Of a DNA stretch of 64,000 nucleotides, positions 50,098 to 58,895 are shown piece by piece (position 1 is the first letter of the stretch; each line of letters starts with the position of its first letter). The DNA is from Streptomyces varsoviensis (lineage in GTDB: Bacteria > Actinomycetota > Actinomycetes > Streptomycetales > Streptomycetaceae): assembly GCF_000718635.1 (NCBI RefSeq), contig NZ_JOBF01000020.1, forward strand, positions 87,150 through 151,149, in the 5' to 3' direction. The notes under the pieces were generated by a model. The model searched no databases. It saw only the letters and a program-made list of their open reading frames with translations, and was not told where the DNA came from. The position numbers and the translations under genes are program-made.

Positions 50098-51431
50098 GCG
50101 CGGGGCGCGAGGCGCGGCGGACGGCCGGTGGGCTCGGGGGCGGGGAGCGGACGTTCGCGGCCCTGCCGCCCGCCCAGGGGCGCGGTTTCGCGCGGAGCTG
50201 GTGGGGGCTGGCGTGGCTGAAGGCGCTGGAGGACACGGCGCTGGACGGGCAGCAGTTGAAGAAGGGGCGGCAGCGGGCGCGCGAGGGCGCGGTGGGCGCC
50301 GTATCGGTGCGGCCGGGGCGGATCACGGCCGTGGTGCGGGACCGCGACGGCACGCAGGTCCGTTCCGACGTCCTGGTGCAGGTGCTGTCGGACGGCGACT
50401 GGGACCGGCTGCTGGAGATGGCGGCGGACCGGGCGGGGCACATCGCCGCGCTGCTGGACCGCGACATGCCGCCGGACCTGGCCGAGGACGCCGCGGTGTG
50501 CGGAATCCAACTGCTGCCGGAGATAGGCGACTTGGAGCCGGAGTGCGGCTGCGAGGCGTGGGATCACTGTCCGCATTCGGCGGCGCTGTGCTACCAGGTG
50601 GCGCGGCTGCTGGATGAGGACCCGTTCGTGCTGCTGCTGATGCGGGGCCGCGGTGAGGGCGAGCTGCTGGACGAGTTGCAGCGGCGCAGCGCGGCACACG
50701 CGGACGTCGCGCGCCCGGCGGACGCCCCCTCAGCGAGCCGGGGCGCGGCCGGGGTGGACGCGGCGGAGGCGTTCGCGGCCCGTGGCGCCGTGCCGCCGCT
50801 CCCGGAGCCGCCGCCCGCCGTGACCGAGGCCGAGGCGGAGGCGGGCGGGCCGCCCGCGCTGGACGGGGAGCCCGCCCCGGCGCCGGGGGTCGACCCGGGC
50901 GCGCTGGAGTTCCTGGCGTCGGTCGCGGCCGTACGGGCCCGGCGACTGCTGGCGCGGGCCCTGGCCGAGCCGGGCGATGAGGAGGCGGCCGGGGCGCCGC
51001 TCACGGTCGGGCAGGACGCGGTGCGGCTCGCCGCGGCGGGGCCCGAGCCTCGGATCGCCGCCCGGCTCGCGGCGGGCTGCGGGCGCGACGCCGCCGGGCT
51101 GGCGCGGGCCGTACGGGCCTGGGGGCACGGCGGAGCGGCGGCGCTCGCCGCACTCGACGAGGAGTGGACGCCGGACCCGGCGGAGTCGGCGCGGGCCCGC
51201 GCCGAGCTGGCCGCCGCCTGGGAGGGCGACGAGCGCCCGCCGCGGCTGCGCGCGGCGGGCGGCGACCGCTGGACGGCGGTGGGGGCGGACGCGCAGTTGC
51301 GCCGGGCCCGGGACGGCCGCTGGTGGCCGTACCGCAAGGAGCGGGGGCGCTGGGAACCGGCCGGGCCGGGGGACGCGAATCCGGCGGCGGCACTGGCGAT
51401 GGCTCTCTCCATACCCCTCACAGAGGAATGA
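50094..51431 (+). CDS. SWIM zinc-finger protein
   Basis: A 445-residue protein with the SWIM CxC-xn-CxH motif in CGCEAWDHCPHSAALCYQVA around residues 152-165, the hallmark of partners of bacterial SNF2 proteins. It opens with RSWWGLAWLKALEDTALDGQ, also conserved in that group. The C-terminal half is Ala/Arg-rich and probably helical. It is co-translated with the SNF2 gene and likely forms a complex with it on DNA. Confidence 0.8.
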   Translation: MSAGREARRTAGGLGGGERTFAALPPAQGRGFARSWWGLAWLKALEDTALDGQQLKKGRQRAREGAVGAVSVRPGRITAVVRDRDGTQVRSDVLVQVLSDGDWDRLLEMAADRAGHIAALLDRDMPPDLAEDAAVCGIQLLPEIGDLEPECGCEAWDHCPHSAALCYQVARLLDEDPFVLLLMRGRGEGELLDELQRRSAAHADVARPADAPSASRGAAGVDAAEAFAARGAVPPLPEPPPAVTEAEAEAGGPPALDGEPAPAPGVDPGALEFLASVAAVRARRLLARALAEPGDEEAAGAPLTVGQDAVRLAAAGPEPRIAARLAAGCGRDAAGLARAVRAWGHGGAAALAALDEEWTPDPAESARARAELAAAWEGDERPPRLRAAGGDRWTAVGADAQLRRARDGRWWPYRKERGRWEPAGPGDANPAAALAMALSIPLTEE

Positions 51432-51554
51432 ATCGAAGGGTTAAGCGGGGAGACACCGGTAGTTTCATAGGCGATGGGTGGGCTCTTCCTGAGCAGTGCC
51501 AGAATGTGGTGTTCTCGCATTCGACGACCGACTGATTCAGAAAGGCCCACCGGA

Positions 51555-52424
51555 ATGGCATTCGCCCTGCTGCGCCGTAGCAACCGCTCCGCTCCGCGAG
51601 CCGCCGCGCCCATACCGCGCGGCGCGGGAGCCCTCGATTGCGTGGTGCTCGACCCGGTGCAGTTGCCGCTGCACCGGGCGGAGGTCTCGGTCCGGGACAC
51701 CGAGGGGCGCGAGGTGGTGCACGGGCAGACCGACCCGAACGGCTGCTTCTCGGCGACGGTGGCCCCGGGCGAGTACAGCATCGCCGTGACCTCCGACGGC
51801 TTCCAGCCGGTACGGACGACCTGCGAGGCGACGGTGGGCGTACGGACCTCCACCGGCCCGATGCGCATGGAGCTGGCCCCCTCCCCCGCCATGCCGGACC
51901 CCGGCCGGTGGAAGATCGACCCGGACCACACGGCCGTGCGCTTCATAGCCCGGCACATCGGGCTGGCCGAGATCCACGGCCGGTTCAACCGGTTCGAGGG
52001 CGCGCTGTGGATAGCCGAGCACATGGAGGACTCCCAGCTCGAGGTGACGATCGACGCGGCGAGCATCGACACGGGCGTCGAGGCGCGCGACCAGCACCTG
52101 CGCTCGCAGGACTTCCTCGACGTCACCAACTACCCCTACCTCCAGTTCGCCAGCGAGCGCTTCGTGCACCGGGGCGGCTCCCGCTGGTCCGTGCAGGGCG
52201 TGCTGAGCCTCCACGGCGTCAGCCGCAGCATCAACCTCGACACCCGCTACCTCGGCATCGGCACCGGCATCATGGGTGAGACCCGCACCGCCTGCTCCGC
52301 CACCACCGAACTGCACCGCGAGGACTTCACCCTCGACTGGCGCACCATGCTCGCCCGCGGCATCGCCGCCATCGGCGCCACGATCCGCATCGAACTCGAC
52401 ATCCAGGCCATCCGCGACGAGTAG
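51555..52424 (+). CDS. YceI-like protein with carboxypeptidase-regulatory-like domain
   Basis: A 289-residue protein. Residues 25-105 form a beta-sandwich like the carboxypeptidase regulatory domain (HRAEVSVRDTEGREVVHGQT, then GYS-like GEYSIAVTSDGF). Residues 112-285 are a YceI domain (WKIDPDHTAVRFIARHIGLA, DQHLRSQDFLDVTNYPYLQF). YceI is a lipocalin-like fold that binds isoprenoid lipids. No signal peptide is visible, so it may be cytoplasmic. The YceI part is of full length. Confidence 0.8.
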   Translation: MAFALLRRSNRSAPRAAAPIPRGAGALDCVVLDPVQLPLHRAEVSVRDTEGREVVHGQTDPNGCFSATVAPGEYSIAVTSDGFQPVRTTCEATVGVRTSTGPMRMELAPSPAMPDPGRWKIDPDHTAVRFIARHIGLAEIHGRFNRFEGALWIAEHMEDSQLEVTIDAASIDTGVEARDQHLRSQDFLDVTNYPYLQFASERFVHRGGSRWSVQGVLSLHGVSRSINLDTRYLGIGTGIMGETRTACSATTELHREDFTLDWRTMLARGIAAIGATIRIELDIQAIRDE

Positions 52425-53148
52425 CCGTACTCATCGGCGGTGACGGCCCGCACGCGGTCGCCGGCCGCGCCGCGGGGTCTACGCCGACGGTGGCGGCCCG
52501 CACGCGGTCGCCGGCCGCGCCGCGGGGGTCTACGCCGACGGTGGCGGCCCGCACGCGGTCGCCGGTCCCGCCGCGGGGGCGTACGCCGGGGGCAGCGGGC
52601 CGTACGCCGGCGGCGGTGCGGTCGGTCGCCAGGGCTTGGCAGCGGCCGGCACCACGGCGGCTCGCCGGACCCGAAGCCACCAGGGCCGCCGGGCCCAATC
52701 GGGGCCCCGCCCCCGCCAGAGCCGCCGCCCCGGCCGGGGCCTCCGTAACCGCCGCCTCCGCCTGAGCCCCAGCACCGGCCGGCGCCTCCGTGGCCGCCGC
52801 CCGCGCCTGTGCCCCCGTATCGGCCGGGGCCACCGCCCCCGCCTGATGGTTCGATCGGCGGGCCGTAGCCCCGTACCCACCCGGTGGGGCGCCGGCCGGG
52901 CCGTACCCGCCGTATTCGCGCGGCGGACGCGACGGCGGCAGCAGAGCGCCCGGACGGTTGCCGTCCCGGTGGGGCCGTAGCGGGGCCGGGAGGCCATTCG
53001 TCACGGACCGTCACATTCCGGCCGGGCGCGGCGCCCGGCCGCGAAGTCACAGCGCGGCGTTGTCCGGCGGAAAGGTCCAAAAACAGTACGATTTACCGGT
53101 GACCGCCAAGATCAACATATTCCCGCCGCTGACGAATGGCGAACACTG
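52425..53148 (-). other. Gly/Pro-rich stretch, possible frame-broken gene
   Basis: No intact gene. On the minus strand a GTG at 53004 opens a Pro/Gly/Tyr-rich N-terminus (PPREYGGYGPAGAPPGGYG). The Gly-rich continuation (GYGPPIEPSGGGGGPGRYGG) and the later AYGPLPPAYAPAAG segment then lie in the two other frames. This looks like one low-complexity protein gene broken by indels, or repeat DNA that mimics one. The left end is a triplicated 50/51-bp repeat whose copies differ in length by one base. Confidence 0.4.
52441..52591. repeat. Three tandem repeats of 50-51 bp
   Basis: Copies at 52441-52490 (50 bp), 52491-52541 (51 bp) and 52542-52591 share GGCCCGCACGCGGTCGCCGG and a TCTACGCCGACGG-type end. 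The first copy lacks one G in a GGGG run, a frame-changing difference. Confidence 0.8.
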
Positions 53149-53646
53149 GTGACCGCCGAGATCTCCGAGATACGGGTCGCCGAGGCGAAGGCGCGGGCCG
53201 CGCGCCTGCTGCTGGCCTTCCGCCACGGCAACCAGCAATCGTTCGACGCCGCCCTGCCGGAGGACATGGAGACCGATGAGGCCAAGGATCTCGTCTCCGC
53301 GCTCGCCTGGGTCGCCAACGAGTCCGTGCGCAAGGCGTACCAGCCGGACGTCGCCGACCGGGTGCTGCGCCATCTCGCGCGCCGCTCCCCCGACGAGCCG
53401 GGCTGGGTGCAGACCGACGAGGAGGCCGCGCCGGACGTGGCGGTGCTGCTGGAGTCCGTGTGGCGCGGTGACGTCGAGGCGGTGCGGGAGCTGGTGCGCG
53501 CCACTCCGGACACCACGTTCGTGCTGGGCAAGCTGGTGCTCGTGGTCGCGATGCTGCTGCCCTCGGTGGCGGACACGGACGTACGCGAGGTGCTCAGCGA
53601 GCTGCGCGCAGAAACGCCTCCAGACCCGCCAGATCATCCGTGTTGA
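53149..53646 (+). CDS. Hypothetical protein
   Basis: A 165-residue soluble, mostly helical protein: VAEAKARAARLLLAFRHGNQ at the start, VWRGDVEAVRELVRATPDTT, then a hydrophobic helix KLVLVVAMLLPSVAD. I recognise no family. GTG start. Its 3' 53 bases overlap the convergent GDPD-like gene, so the two tails share DNA on opposite strands. Confidence 0.6.
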   Translation: MTAEISEIRVAEAKARAARLLLAFRHGNQQSFDAALPEDMETDEAKDLVSALAWVANESVRKAYQPDVADRVLRHLARRSPDEPGWVQTDEEAAPDVAVLLESVWRGDVEAVRELVRATPDTTFVLGKLVLVVAMLLPSVADTDVREVLSELRAETPPDPPDHPC

Positions 53647-54463
53647 GGTAGTCGACGCCGGCGGCGAGCAGTTCGCGCCAGACGGCCTCGCGGGCCGGGC
53701 CGGGCAGGTCGGGGGTGGCCCACCACCGTACGCGCCGCCCCTCGGCGTGCGCGGCGGCCGTGATCCGGCGCAGTTCGGCGCGCTCGGCCGGCGGCATCGG
53801 GCCGACGCCCCGCCAGCCGAAGTGGAGCGTCCAGTTGTCGCTGATGAGCGGAGCGAGGGAGGCGGGGGCCGGGCCGCCGAGGTCGCCCAGGCGCCCGTCG
53901 TAGAAGGCGTGCCGTACGGTCTCGGCTTCCATGGGTTCCCGCGCGCCGCGGTCGCCGGAGACGACGGCCGTCACCGCCCCGGCGTGGACGTGGCCGCCGA
54001 CGCAGACGCTGAGCATGGAGCGGTAGCGGCGCAGCCGGCGGGAGAGTTCGCGGTAGGCGGGGCCGCCCGCGGTCTTGATGTCGATGAGCAGTTGCAGCGA
54101 GAGCCGGTGGCCGCGGTACACCCGGCCGTGCTGGGCGCGTACGCGGCGCAGCAGCGGGTCGAGGTAGAGGGCTTCGAGGGTCCGGGCGGGGTCCAGCTCG
54201 GCCTCGTCGTGGGCGACGAGGAGCCGGCCGTCGACGAGCCAGATGTCCGCCTCGACGCTGCCGAAGCCGTGCCCGAGCGCGTCGGTCAGGGGGTGCGGGT
54301 GCTCGTAGTCGTTGTGCGCGTGGGCGCGGCGGAGCGGGGGTCTGCCGCGCCCGTGGTCCGGGGCGGCGGCCAGGGCGGGGGCGGCGAGGGAGCCCGCGAG
54401 GGCGGCCGCGGCGGTCACGACGGCCGCGCGGCGGGTGTGCGGGGTCCGGGCGGGCGCTGGCAT
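53594..54463 (-). CDS. Secreted GDPD/PI-PLC-like phosphodiesterase
   Basis: A 289-residue exported protein. Signal peptide RRAAVVTAAAALAGSLAAPALA; the TIM-barrel start is HAHNDYEHPHPLTDALGHGF followed by SVEADIWLVDGRLLVAHD, the HN...ExD...HD pattern of the glycerophosphodiesterase superfamily (AIM6-like branch). The end NTDDLAGLEAFL is also typical. It probably hydrolyses phosphodiesters outside the cell. The ATG at 54463 follows CCAGGAGG. An upstream extension into the repeat element is not used. Confidence 0.8.
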   Translation of the reverse strand: MPAPARTPHTRRAAVVTAAAALAGSLAAPALAAAPDHGRGRPPLRRAHAHNDYEHPHPLTDALGHGFGSVEADIWLVDGRLLVAHDEAELDPARTLEALYLDPLLRRVRAQHGRVYRGHRLSLQLLIDIKTAGGPAYRELSRRLRRYRSMLSVCVGGHVHAGAVTAVVSGDRGAREPMEAETVRHAFYDGRLGDLGGPAPASLAPLISDNWTLHFGWRGVGPMPPAERAELRRITAAAHAEGRRVRWWATPDLPGPAREAVWRELLAAGVDYLNTDDLAGLEAFLRAAR

Positions 54464-54515
54464 GGGGCCTCCTGGGGCCGGGCGTCGTCCTGGTCGGTGG
54501 GCGCGCGTGAGCCTG

Positions 54516-54612
54516 AGAGCCTGTGTCATATCCCTGGTCGGAACAGCGCACGGCGTCTGGTGCGTGCGATCGCAAGGCGCCGGAAGGTCCTCGTAGCGGA
54601 GCTACTAGGGCA
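54516..54612. mobile_element. MITE-like repeat element, copy B
   Basis: Starts AGAGCCTGTGTCATATCCC and matches the first 80 bases of copy A with one difference, then skips about 45 bases and rejoins at GAGCTACTAGGGCA. The right terminal repeat is missing. It lies between two divergent genes (GDPD and the phosphodiester glycosidase). Confidence 0.7.
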
Positions 54613-54748
54613 GGCGGCAGGGGCGCGCGAAGAGTTACGCGCGATGACGCCGCCCCGTCGCCCGTTGTTCGCGTCGCCCTCCCACCCCATGGTGAACTCC
54701 CTTGTGCCGTGGGAGAGTTCGGTGGACTTCTGGGTGTCTGGGGGGACC

Positions 54749-55990
54749 GTGGGGCGAGGGCTGCGCCGGGTGCGTACGGCGGTGGCGGTGTGCGCGGCGT
54801 GGGCCGCGCTGGTGGGCGGTGGCACGGCGTGGGCCGACGACGGCGGGCCGGCGCGGGCGCTGCGGCTGGGCGTACGGACGGCGCTCGCGCCGGGCGTCGG
54901 CTACCAGGAGTTCTCGCTGCCGGCCTCGCACGGCCCGGCCCGCGGGCATCTGCTGACGGTGGATCTGCGCGAGCCGCGGGTCTCCTTGGATCTGCTGTAT
55001 CCGGGCGCGGTGGCCGCCCGGGCCCCCGTCTCCCGGCTGGCGGACGGGCGCGGCGCGGTGGGCGCGGTCAACGGGGACTTCTTCAACATCACGGAGGCGC
55101 AGCACCCGGGCGTCGAGCCGACCGGCGCCCCGGTGGGCCCGGCCGTGGCGGGTGGGCGGCCGCTGAAGGCGGCGGTGCCGGACGGGCAGCGCTTCGGCCC
55201 GGCGATGCCGCCGGGGGTCACCACCGAGGAGGTGCTGGCCGTGGGGGCGGACCGCCGGGCGCGGCTGGACCGGCTCACCCTGGAGGGGGTGGTGCTGACG
55301 GGCCGGGGCGCGCTGCGGCTGCGGGGGTTCAACCAGTACGCGCTGCCGGTCGGCGGCGTCGGGGCGTTCACCTCGCGGTGGGGCGCGGCCTCGCGGGTCC
55401 GCGCGACGTGCGGCACGGACACCGACCGGACGGCGCCGTGCAGTACGCGGACCTATGAGGTGACGGTGCGTCGGGGGCGGGTGGTGGCCGCGGCCGAGAA
55501 GCCGGGCGGCGGGCCGGTGGCGGCGGGGTCGGTGGTGCTGGTCGGCCGGGAGGCGGGGGCGCGGGAGCTGCGGCGGCTGCGGGTGGGCGACCGGGTGCGG
55601 GTCACGGAGCGGCTGCGGTCCGCGGGGCGGACACCGCCGCGGTTCGCGGTCGGCGGCTTCCCGGTGCTGCGCCACGATGTGCCGCTGGACGGGCTCGACA
55701 CCCGCACGTCCGCGGTACGGACGTCCGCAGGCGTGGGCGACGGCGGGCGCCGGCTGTATCTGCTCGCGCTGGACGGCGCAGCCGAATACCGCTCCGGGCT
55801 GACGGTCGGTGAACTCGCTGCCGTCATGCGGGAGGTGGGGGCCGATGACGCGGTGAATCTGGACGGCGGCGGTTCGTCGACTCTGGTGACGCGTGCCGCG
55901 GGCGATACGCGGGCGAGGGTGCGTAATCATCCGTCGGGCGGCGCGGAACGCCCGGTGCCCAATGGCATCGGAGTATTCACCCGCCCTTGA
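54749..55990 (+). CDS. Secreted phosphodiester-glycosidase-domain (NAGPA) protein
   Basis: About 413 residues. Signal peptide GLRRVRTAVAVCAAWAALVG ending AWA. The NAGPA domain covers the second half, with NGDFFN near residue 107 and the signature DDAVNLDGGGSSTLV, then RPVPNGIGVF at the end. The family removes GlcNAc-phosphate-type groups or modifies exopolysaccharide. The start is uncertain among ATG 54689 and GTGs 54734 and 54749; the last gives a standard signal peptide. The stop TGA lies at the edge of repeat copy C. Confidence 0.75.
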   Translation: MGRGLRRVRTAVAVCAAWAALVGGGTAWADDGGPARALRLGVRTALAPGVGYQEFSLPASHGPARGHLLTVDLREPRVSLDLLYPGAVAARAPVSRLADGRGAVGAVNGDFFNITEAQHPGVEPTGAPVGPAVAGGRPLKAAVPDGQRFGPAMPPGVTTEEVLAVGADRRARLDRLTLEGVVLTGRGALRLRGFNQYALPVGGVGAFTSRWGAASRVRATCGTDTDRTAPCSTRTYEVTVRRGRVVAAAEKPGGGPVAAGSVVLVGREAGARELRRLRVGDRVRVTERLRSAGRTPPRFAVGGFPVLRHDVPLDGLDTRTSAVRTSAGVGDGGRRLYLLALDGAAEYRSGLTVGELAAVMREVGADDAVNLDGGGSSTLVTRAAGDTRARVRNHPSGGAERPVPNGIGVFTRP

Positions 55991-56052
55991 GAGCCTGTGT
56001 CATATCCCTGGCCGGGCGCCCGACGCCTGGCCAGGGATATGACACAGGCTCT
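55990..56052 (+). mobile_element. 63-bp palindromic element, copy C (may act as terminator)
   Basis: Two perfect 24-bp inverted repeats (AGAGCCTGTGTCATATCC plus CTGGCC, and the complement) flank a 15-bp centre. The ends are those of copies A and B, so this is a minimal form of the family. It begins on the last base of the stop codon of the NAGPA gene. As RNA it would fold into a very stable hairpin and could end transcription. Confidence 0.75.
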
Positions 56053-56173
56053 GACCAAGCGGGTCATGCCACCCTTTCGAGCGACTGCGATCCCTAAAGC
56101 CCGCTGCTAGCTTCTGAGTTGCTCCGGCGGCGATCACGCCGCCGTTCCGCACGCGATTGGGTGGGCATTCATC

Positions 56174-57586
<1,413 letters not shown>

Positions 57587-57606
57587 CCGGACGTCTGCCG
57601 GTGGGC

Positions 57607-57650
57607 CCGGGGCCGGGCCGTGTCGCACGGGCGACGCGGCCCGGCCCCGG
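57607..57650. terminator. Long stem-loop between eshA and SARP gene
   Basis: CCGGGGCCGGGCCG pairs with CGGCCCGGCCCCGG (14 bp), extended by GTCGC/GCGAC around an ACGG loop. It lies 20 bases past the eshA stop and between two convergent genes, so it can serve both directions. Confidence 0.85.
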
Positions 57651-57728
57651 CCGTTCCGGACGGCCCCACCGCCCCCACCCGCCGCATCCTCGTCGGCCTC
57701 GTAAGCCGGAGCGGCCGGGGCGGCGGGT

Positions 57729-58484
57729 TCAGGAGGGTGAGTTCAGCACTTCCTGCTGGGCGCGCCGCAGATCGTCGGAGGGGTCGAGGCCGAGTTCGTC
57801 CCGGAGCAGGACGCGGGCCTTCTGGTACGCCTGAAGCGCCTCGACGCGGCGCCCCGCCTTGTTGAGCGCGAGGACGAGCTGGGTCTGGAACCATTCGTTG
57901 AACGGGTACTCCAAGACCAGCGAGCGCAGTTCCGCGACCAGTTCGTGATACCTCTTCAGTTCCATCGCCGACCGTATGTGCAGTTCCCGGACGGAGACGC
58001 GTTTCTCCTCCAGCCGGCTCACATAGTTCTGGAGTACGGGGCCGCGTTCGACATTCGCCAGCGGCACCCCTTGCCACATCGCGAGGGCCGACTCCGTCCA
58101 GCGCGCGGACGCCTCGGTGTCGCCCGCGGTCCGGCATGCCCGGGCCCTTTCCGCCAGCCGTTCGAAATTCCGGAAATCCAGGGATTCCTCGGGCGTGCGC
58201 AGCACATAGCCGGGCGGCGCCGTGACGATGGCGCGGTCCCCGAGCTTGTCGCCGAGCTCCATCACAAAGGCCCTGCGTAGCTGGTAGATGTAGGTTTGCG
58301 CGGTGGTGATGGCGGTGCGCGGTGGGTGGTCTCCCCAGAGTTCGTCAATGATGGTCTCAAGGCTCACGACATGATTCGCGCGCAGCACGAGAAGCGCTAG
58401 AACCTGTTTAACCTTGGGCGCACTCGGTGTGAATACGAGTCGTTTATTCACGGCTACGATCGGACCTAGAACCTTGAATTCCAT
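57729..58484 (-). CDS. SARP-family pathway activator
   Basis: A 251-residue Streptomyces antibiotic regulatory protein. It begins with an OmpR-type winged helix (MEFKVLGPIVAVNKRLVF, then LRANHVVSLETIIDELWGD and QTYIYQLRRAF). The bacterial transcriptional activation domain follows (FRNFERLAERARACRTAGDT, then ALQAYQKARVLLRDELGLDP). SARPs bind heptameric direct repeats and switch on neighbouring clusters; the type II PKS genes at the right edge are the obvious target. The gene has no TTA codon. Confidence 0.9.
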   Translation of the reverse strand: MEFKVLGPIVAVNKRLVFTPSAPKVKQVLALLVLRANHVVSLETIIDELWGDHPPRTAITTAQTYIYQLRRAFVMELGDKLGDRAIVTAPPGYVLRTPEESLDFRNFERLAERARACRTAGDTEASARWTESALAMWQGVPLANVERGPVLQNYVSRLEEKRVSVRELHIRSAMELKRYHELVAELRSLVLEYPFNEWFQTQLVLALNKAGRRVEALQAYQKARVLLRDELGLDPSDDLRRAQQEVLNSPS

Positions 58485-58895
58485 TGCCTCTCCTGCCCTC
58501 GCCGAGGAGCTGCGGTCCGCCGTCGACCGCGTCTCTTGGGGACCATAGGAGCGGCGGAATTGGACTTCAAGAGAAGGGCACCGAAGGGATCGCGATCCCC
58601 GGGGCTTCGGAAATCAAACTACTCCCTTGGACGCACCGGGTTCCGCCGACGCCCGTTCCGGTCCGCGCGCCCGGCCCCGGCCCACCGGCCCGTTCCCGCG
58701 CCGCCGCCCATTCCGAAACCGCCGGACCGTCAGGCCACCGGGCCGCCCGGCGCCGCGTCGCACGGCGGGCCCCCGGCGACCAGTCCCCCGCCACGTCGTC
58801 GACGGCCCGCCGGGCCGCCGGCACCCGTCACCGCCAACGGCCCGTCGGACCCTCGGGCCGCCGGGCCCGTTCACCGCCGGCGGCCCGCCGGGCCG
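58485..58895. other. Intergenic region between SARP and exporter genes
   Basis: Holds the SARP promoter at its left side. The rest is GC-rich with repeated GGGCCGCCGG/CCGGCGGCCC tracts and no credible gene. I see no clear SARP-type heptamer repeats in it. Confidence 0.5.
58543..58571 (-). promoter_or_regulatory. Candidate promoter of the SARP gene
   Basis: Minus-strand TTGAAG and TATGGT with 17-base spacing, about 55 bases upstream of the SARP ATG. A good match to the vegetative consensus for this genome. Confidence 0.55.

Noticed and set aside
54464..54529. Upstream extension of the GDPD gene to an ATG inside repeat copy B
   Set aside because: The ATG at 54463 has a good ribosome site and begins a proper signal peptide; the extension is element sequence.
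55990..56052. Perfect palindrome considered as a CRISPR repeat
   Set aside because: Single hairpin, no array of repeats and spacers; its ends match two other dispersed copies, as for a mobile element.
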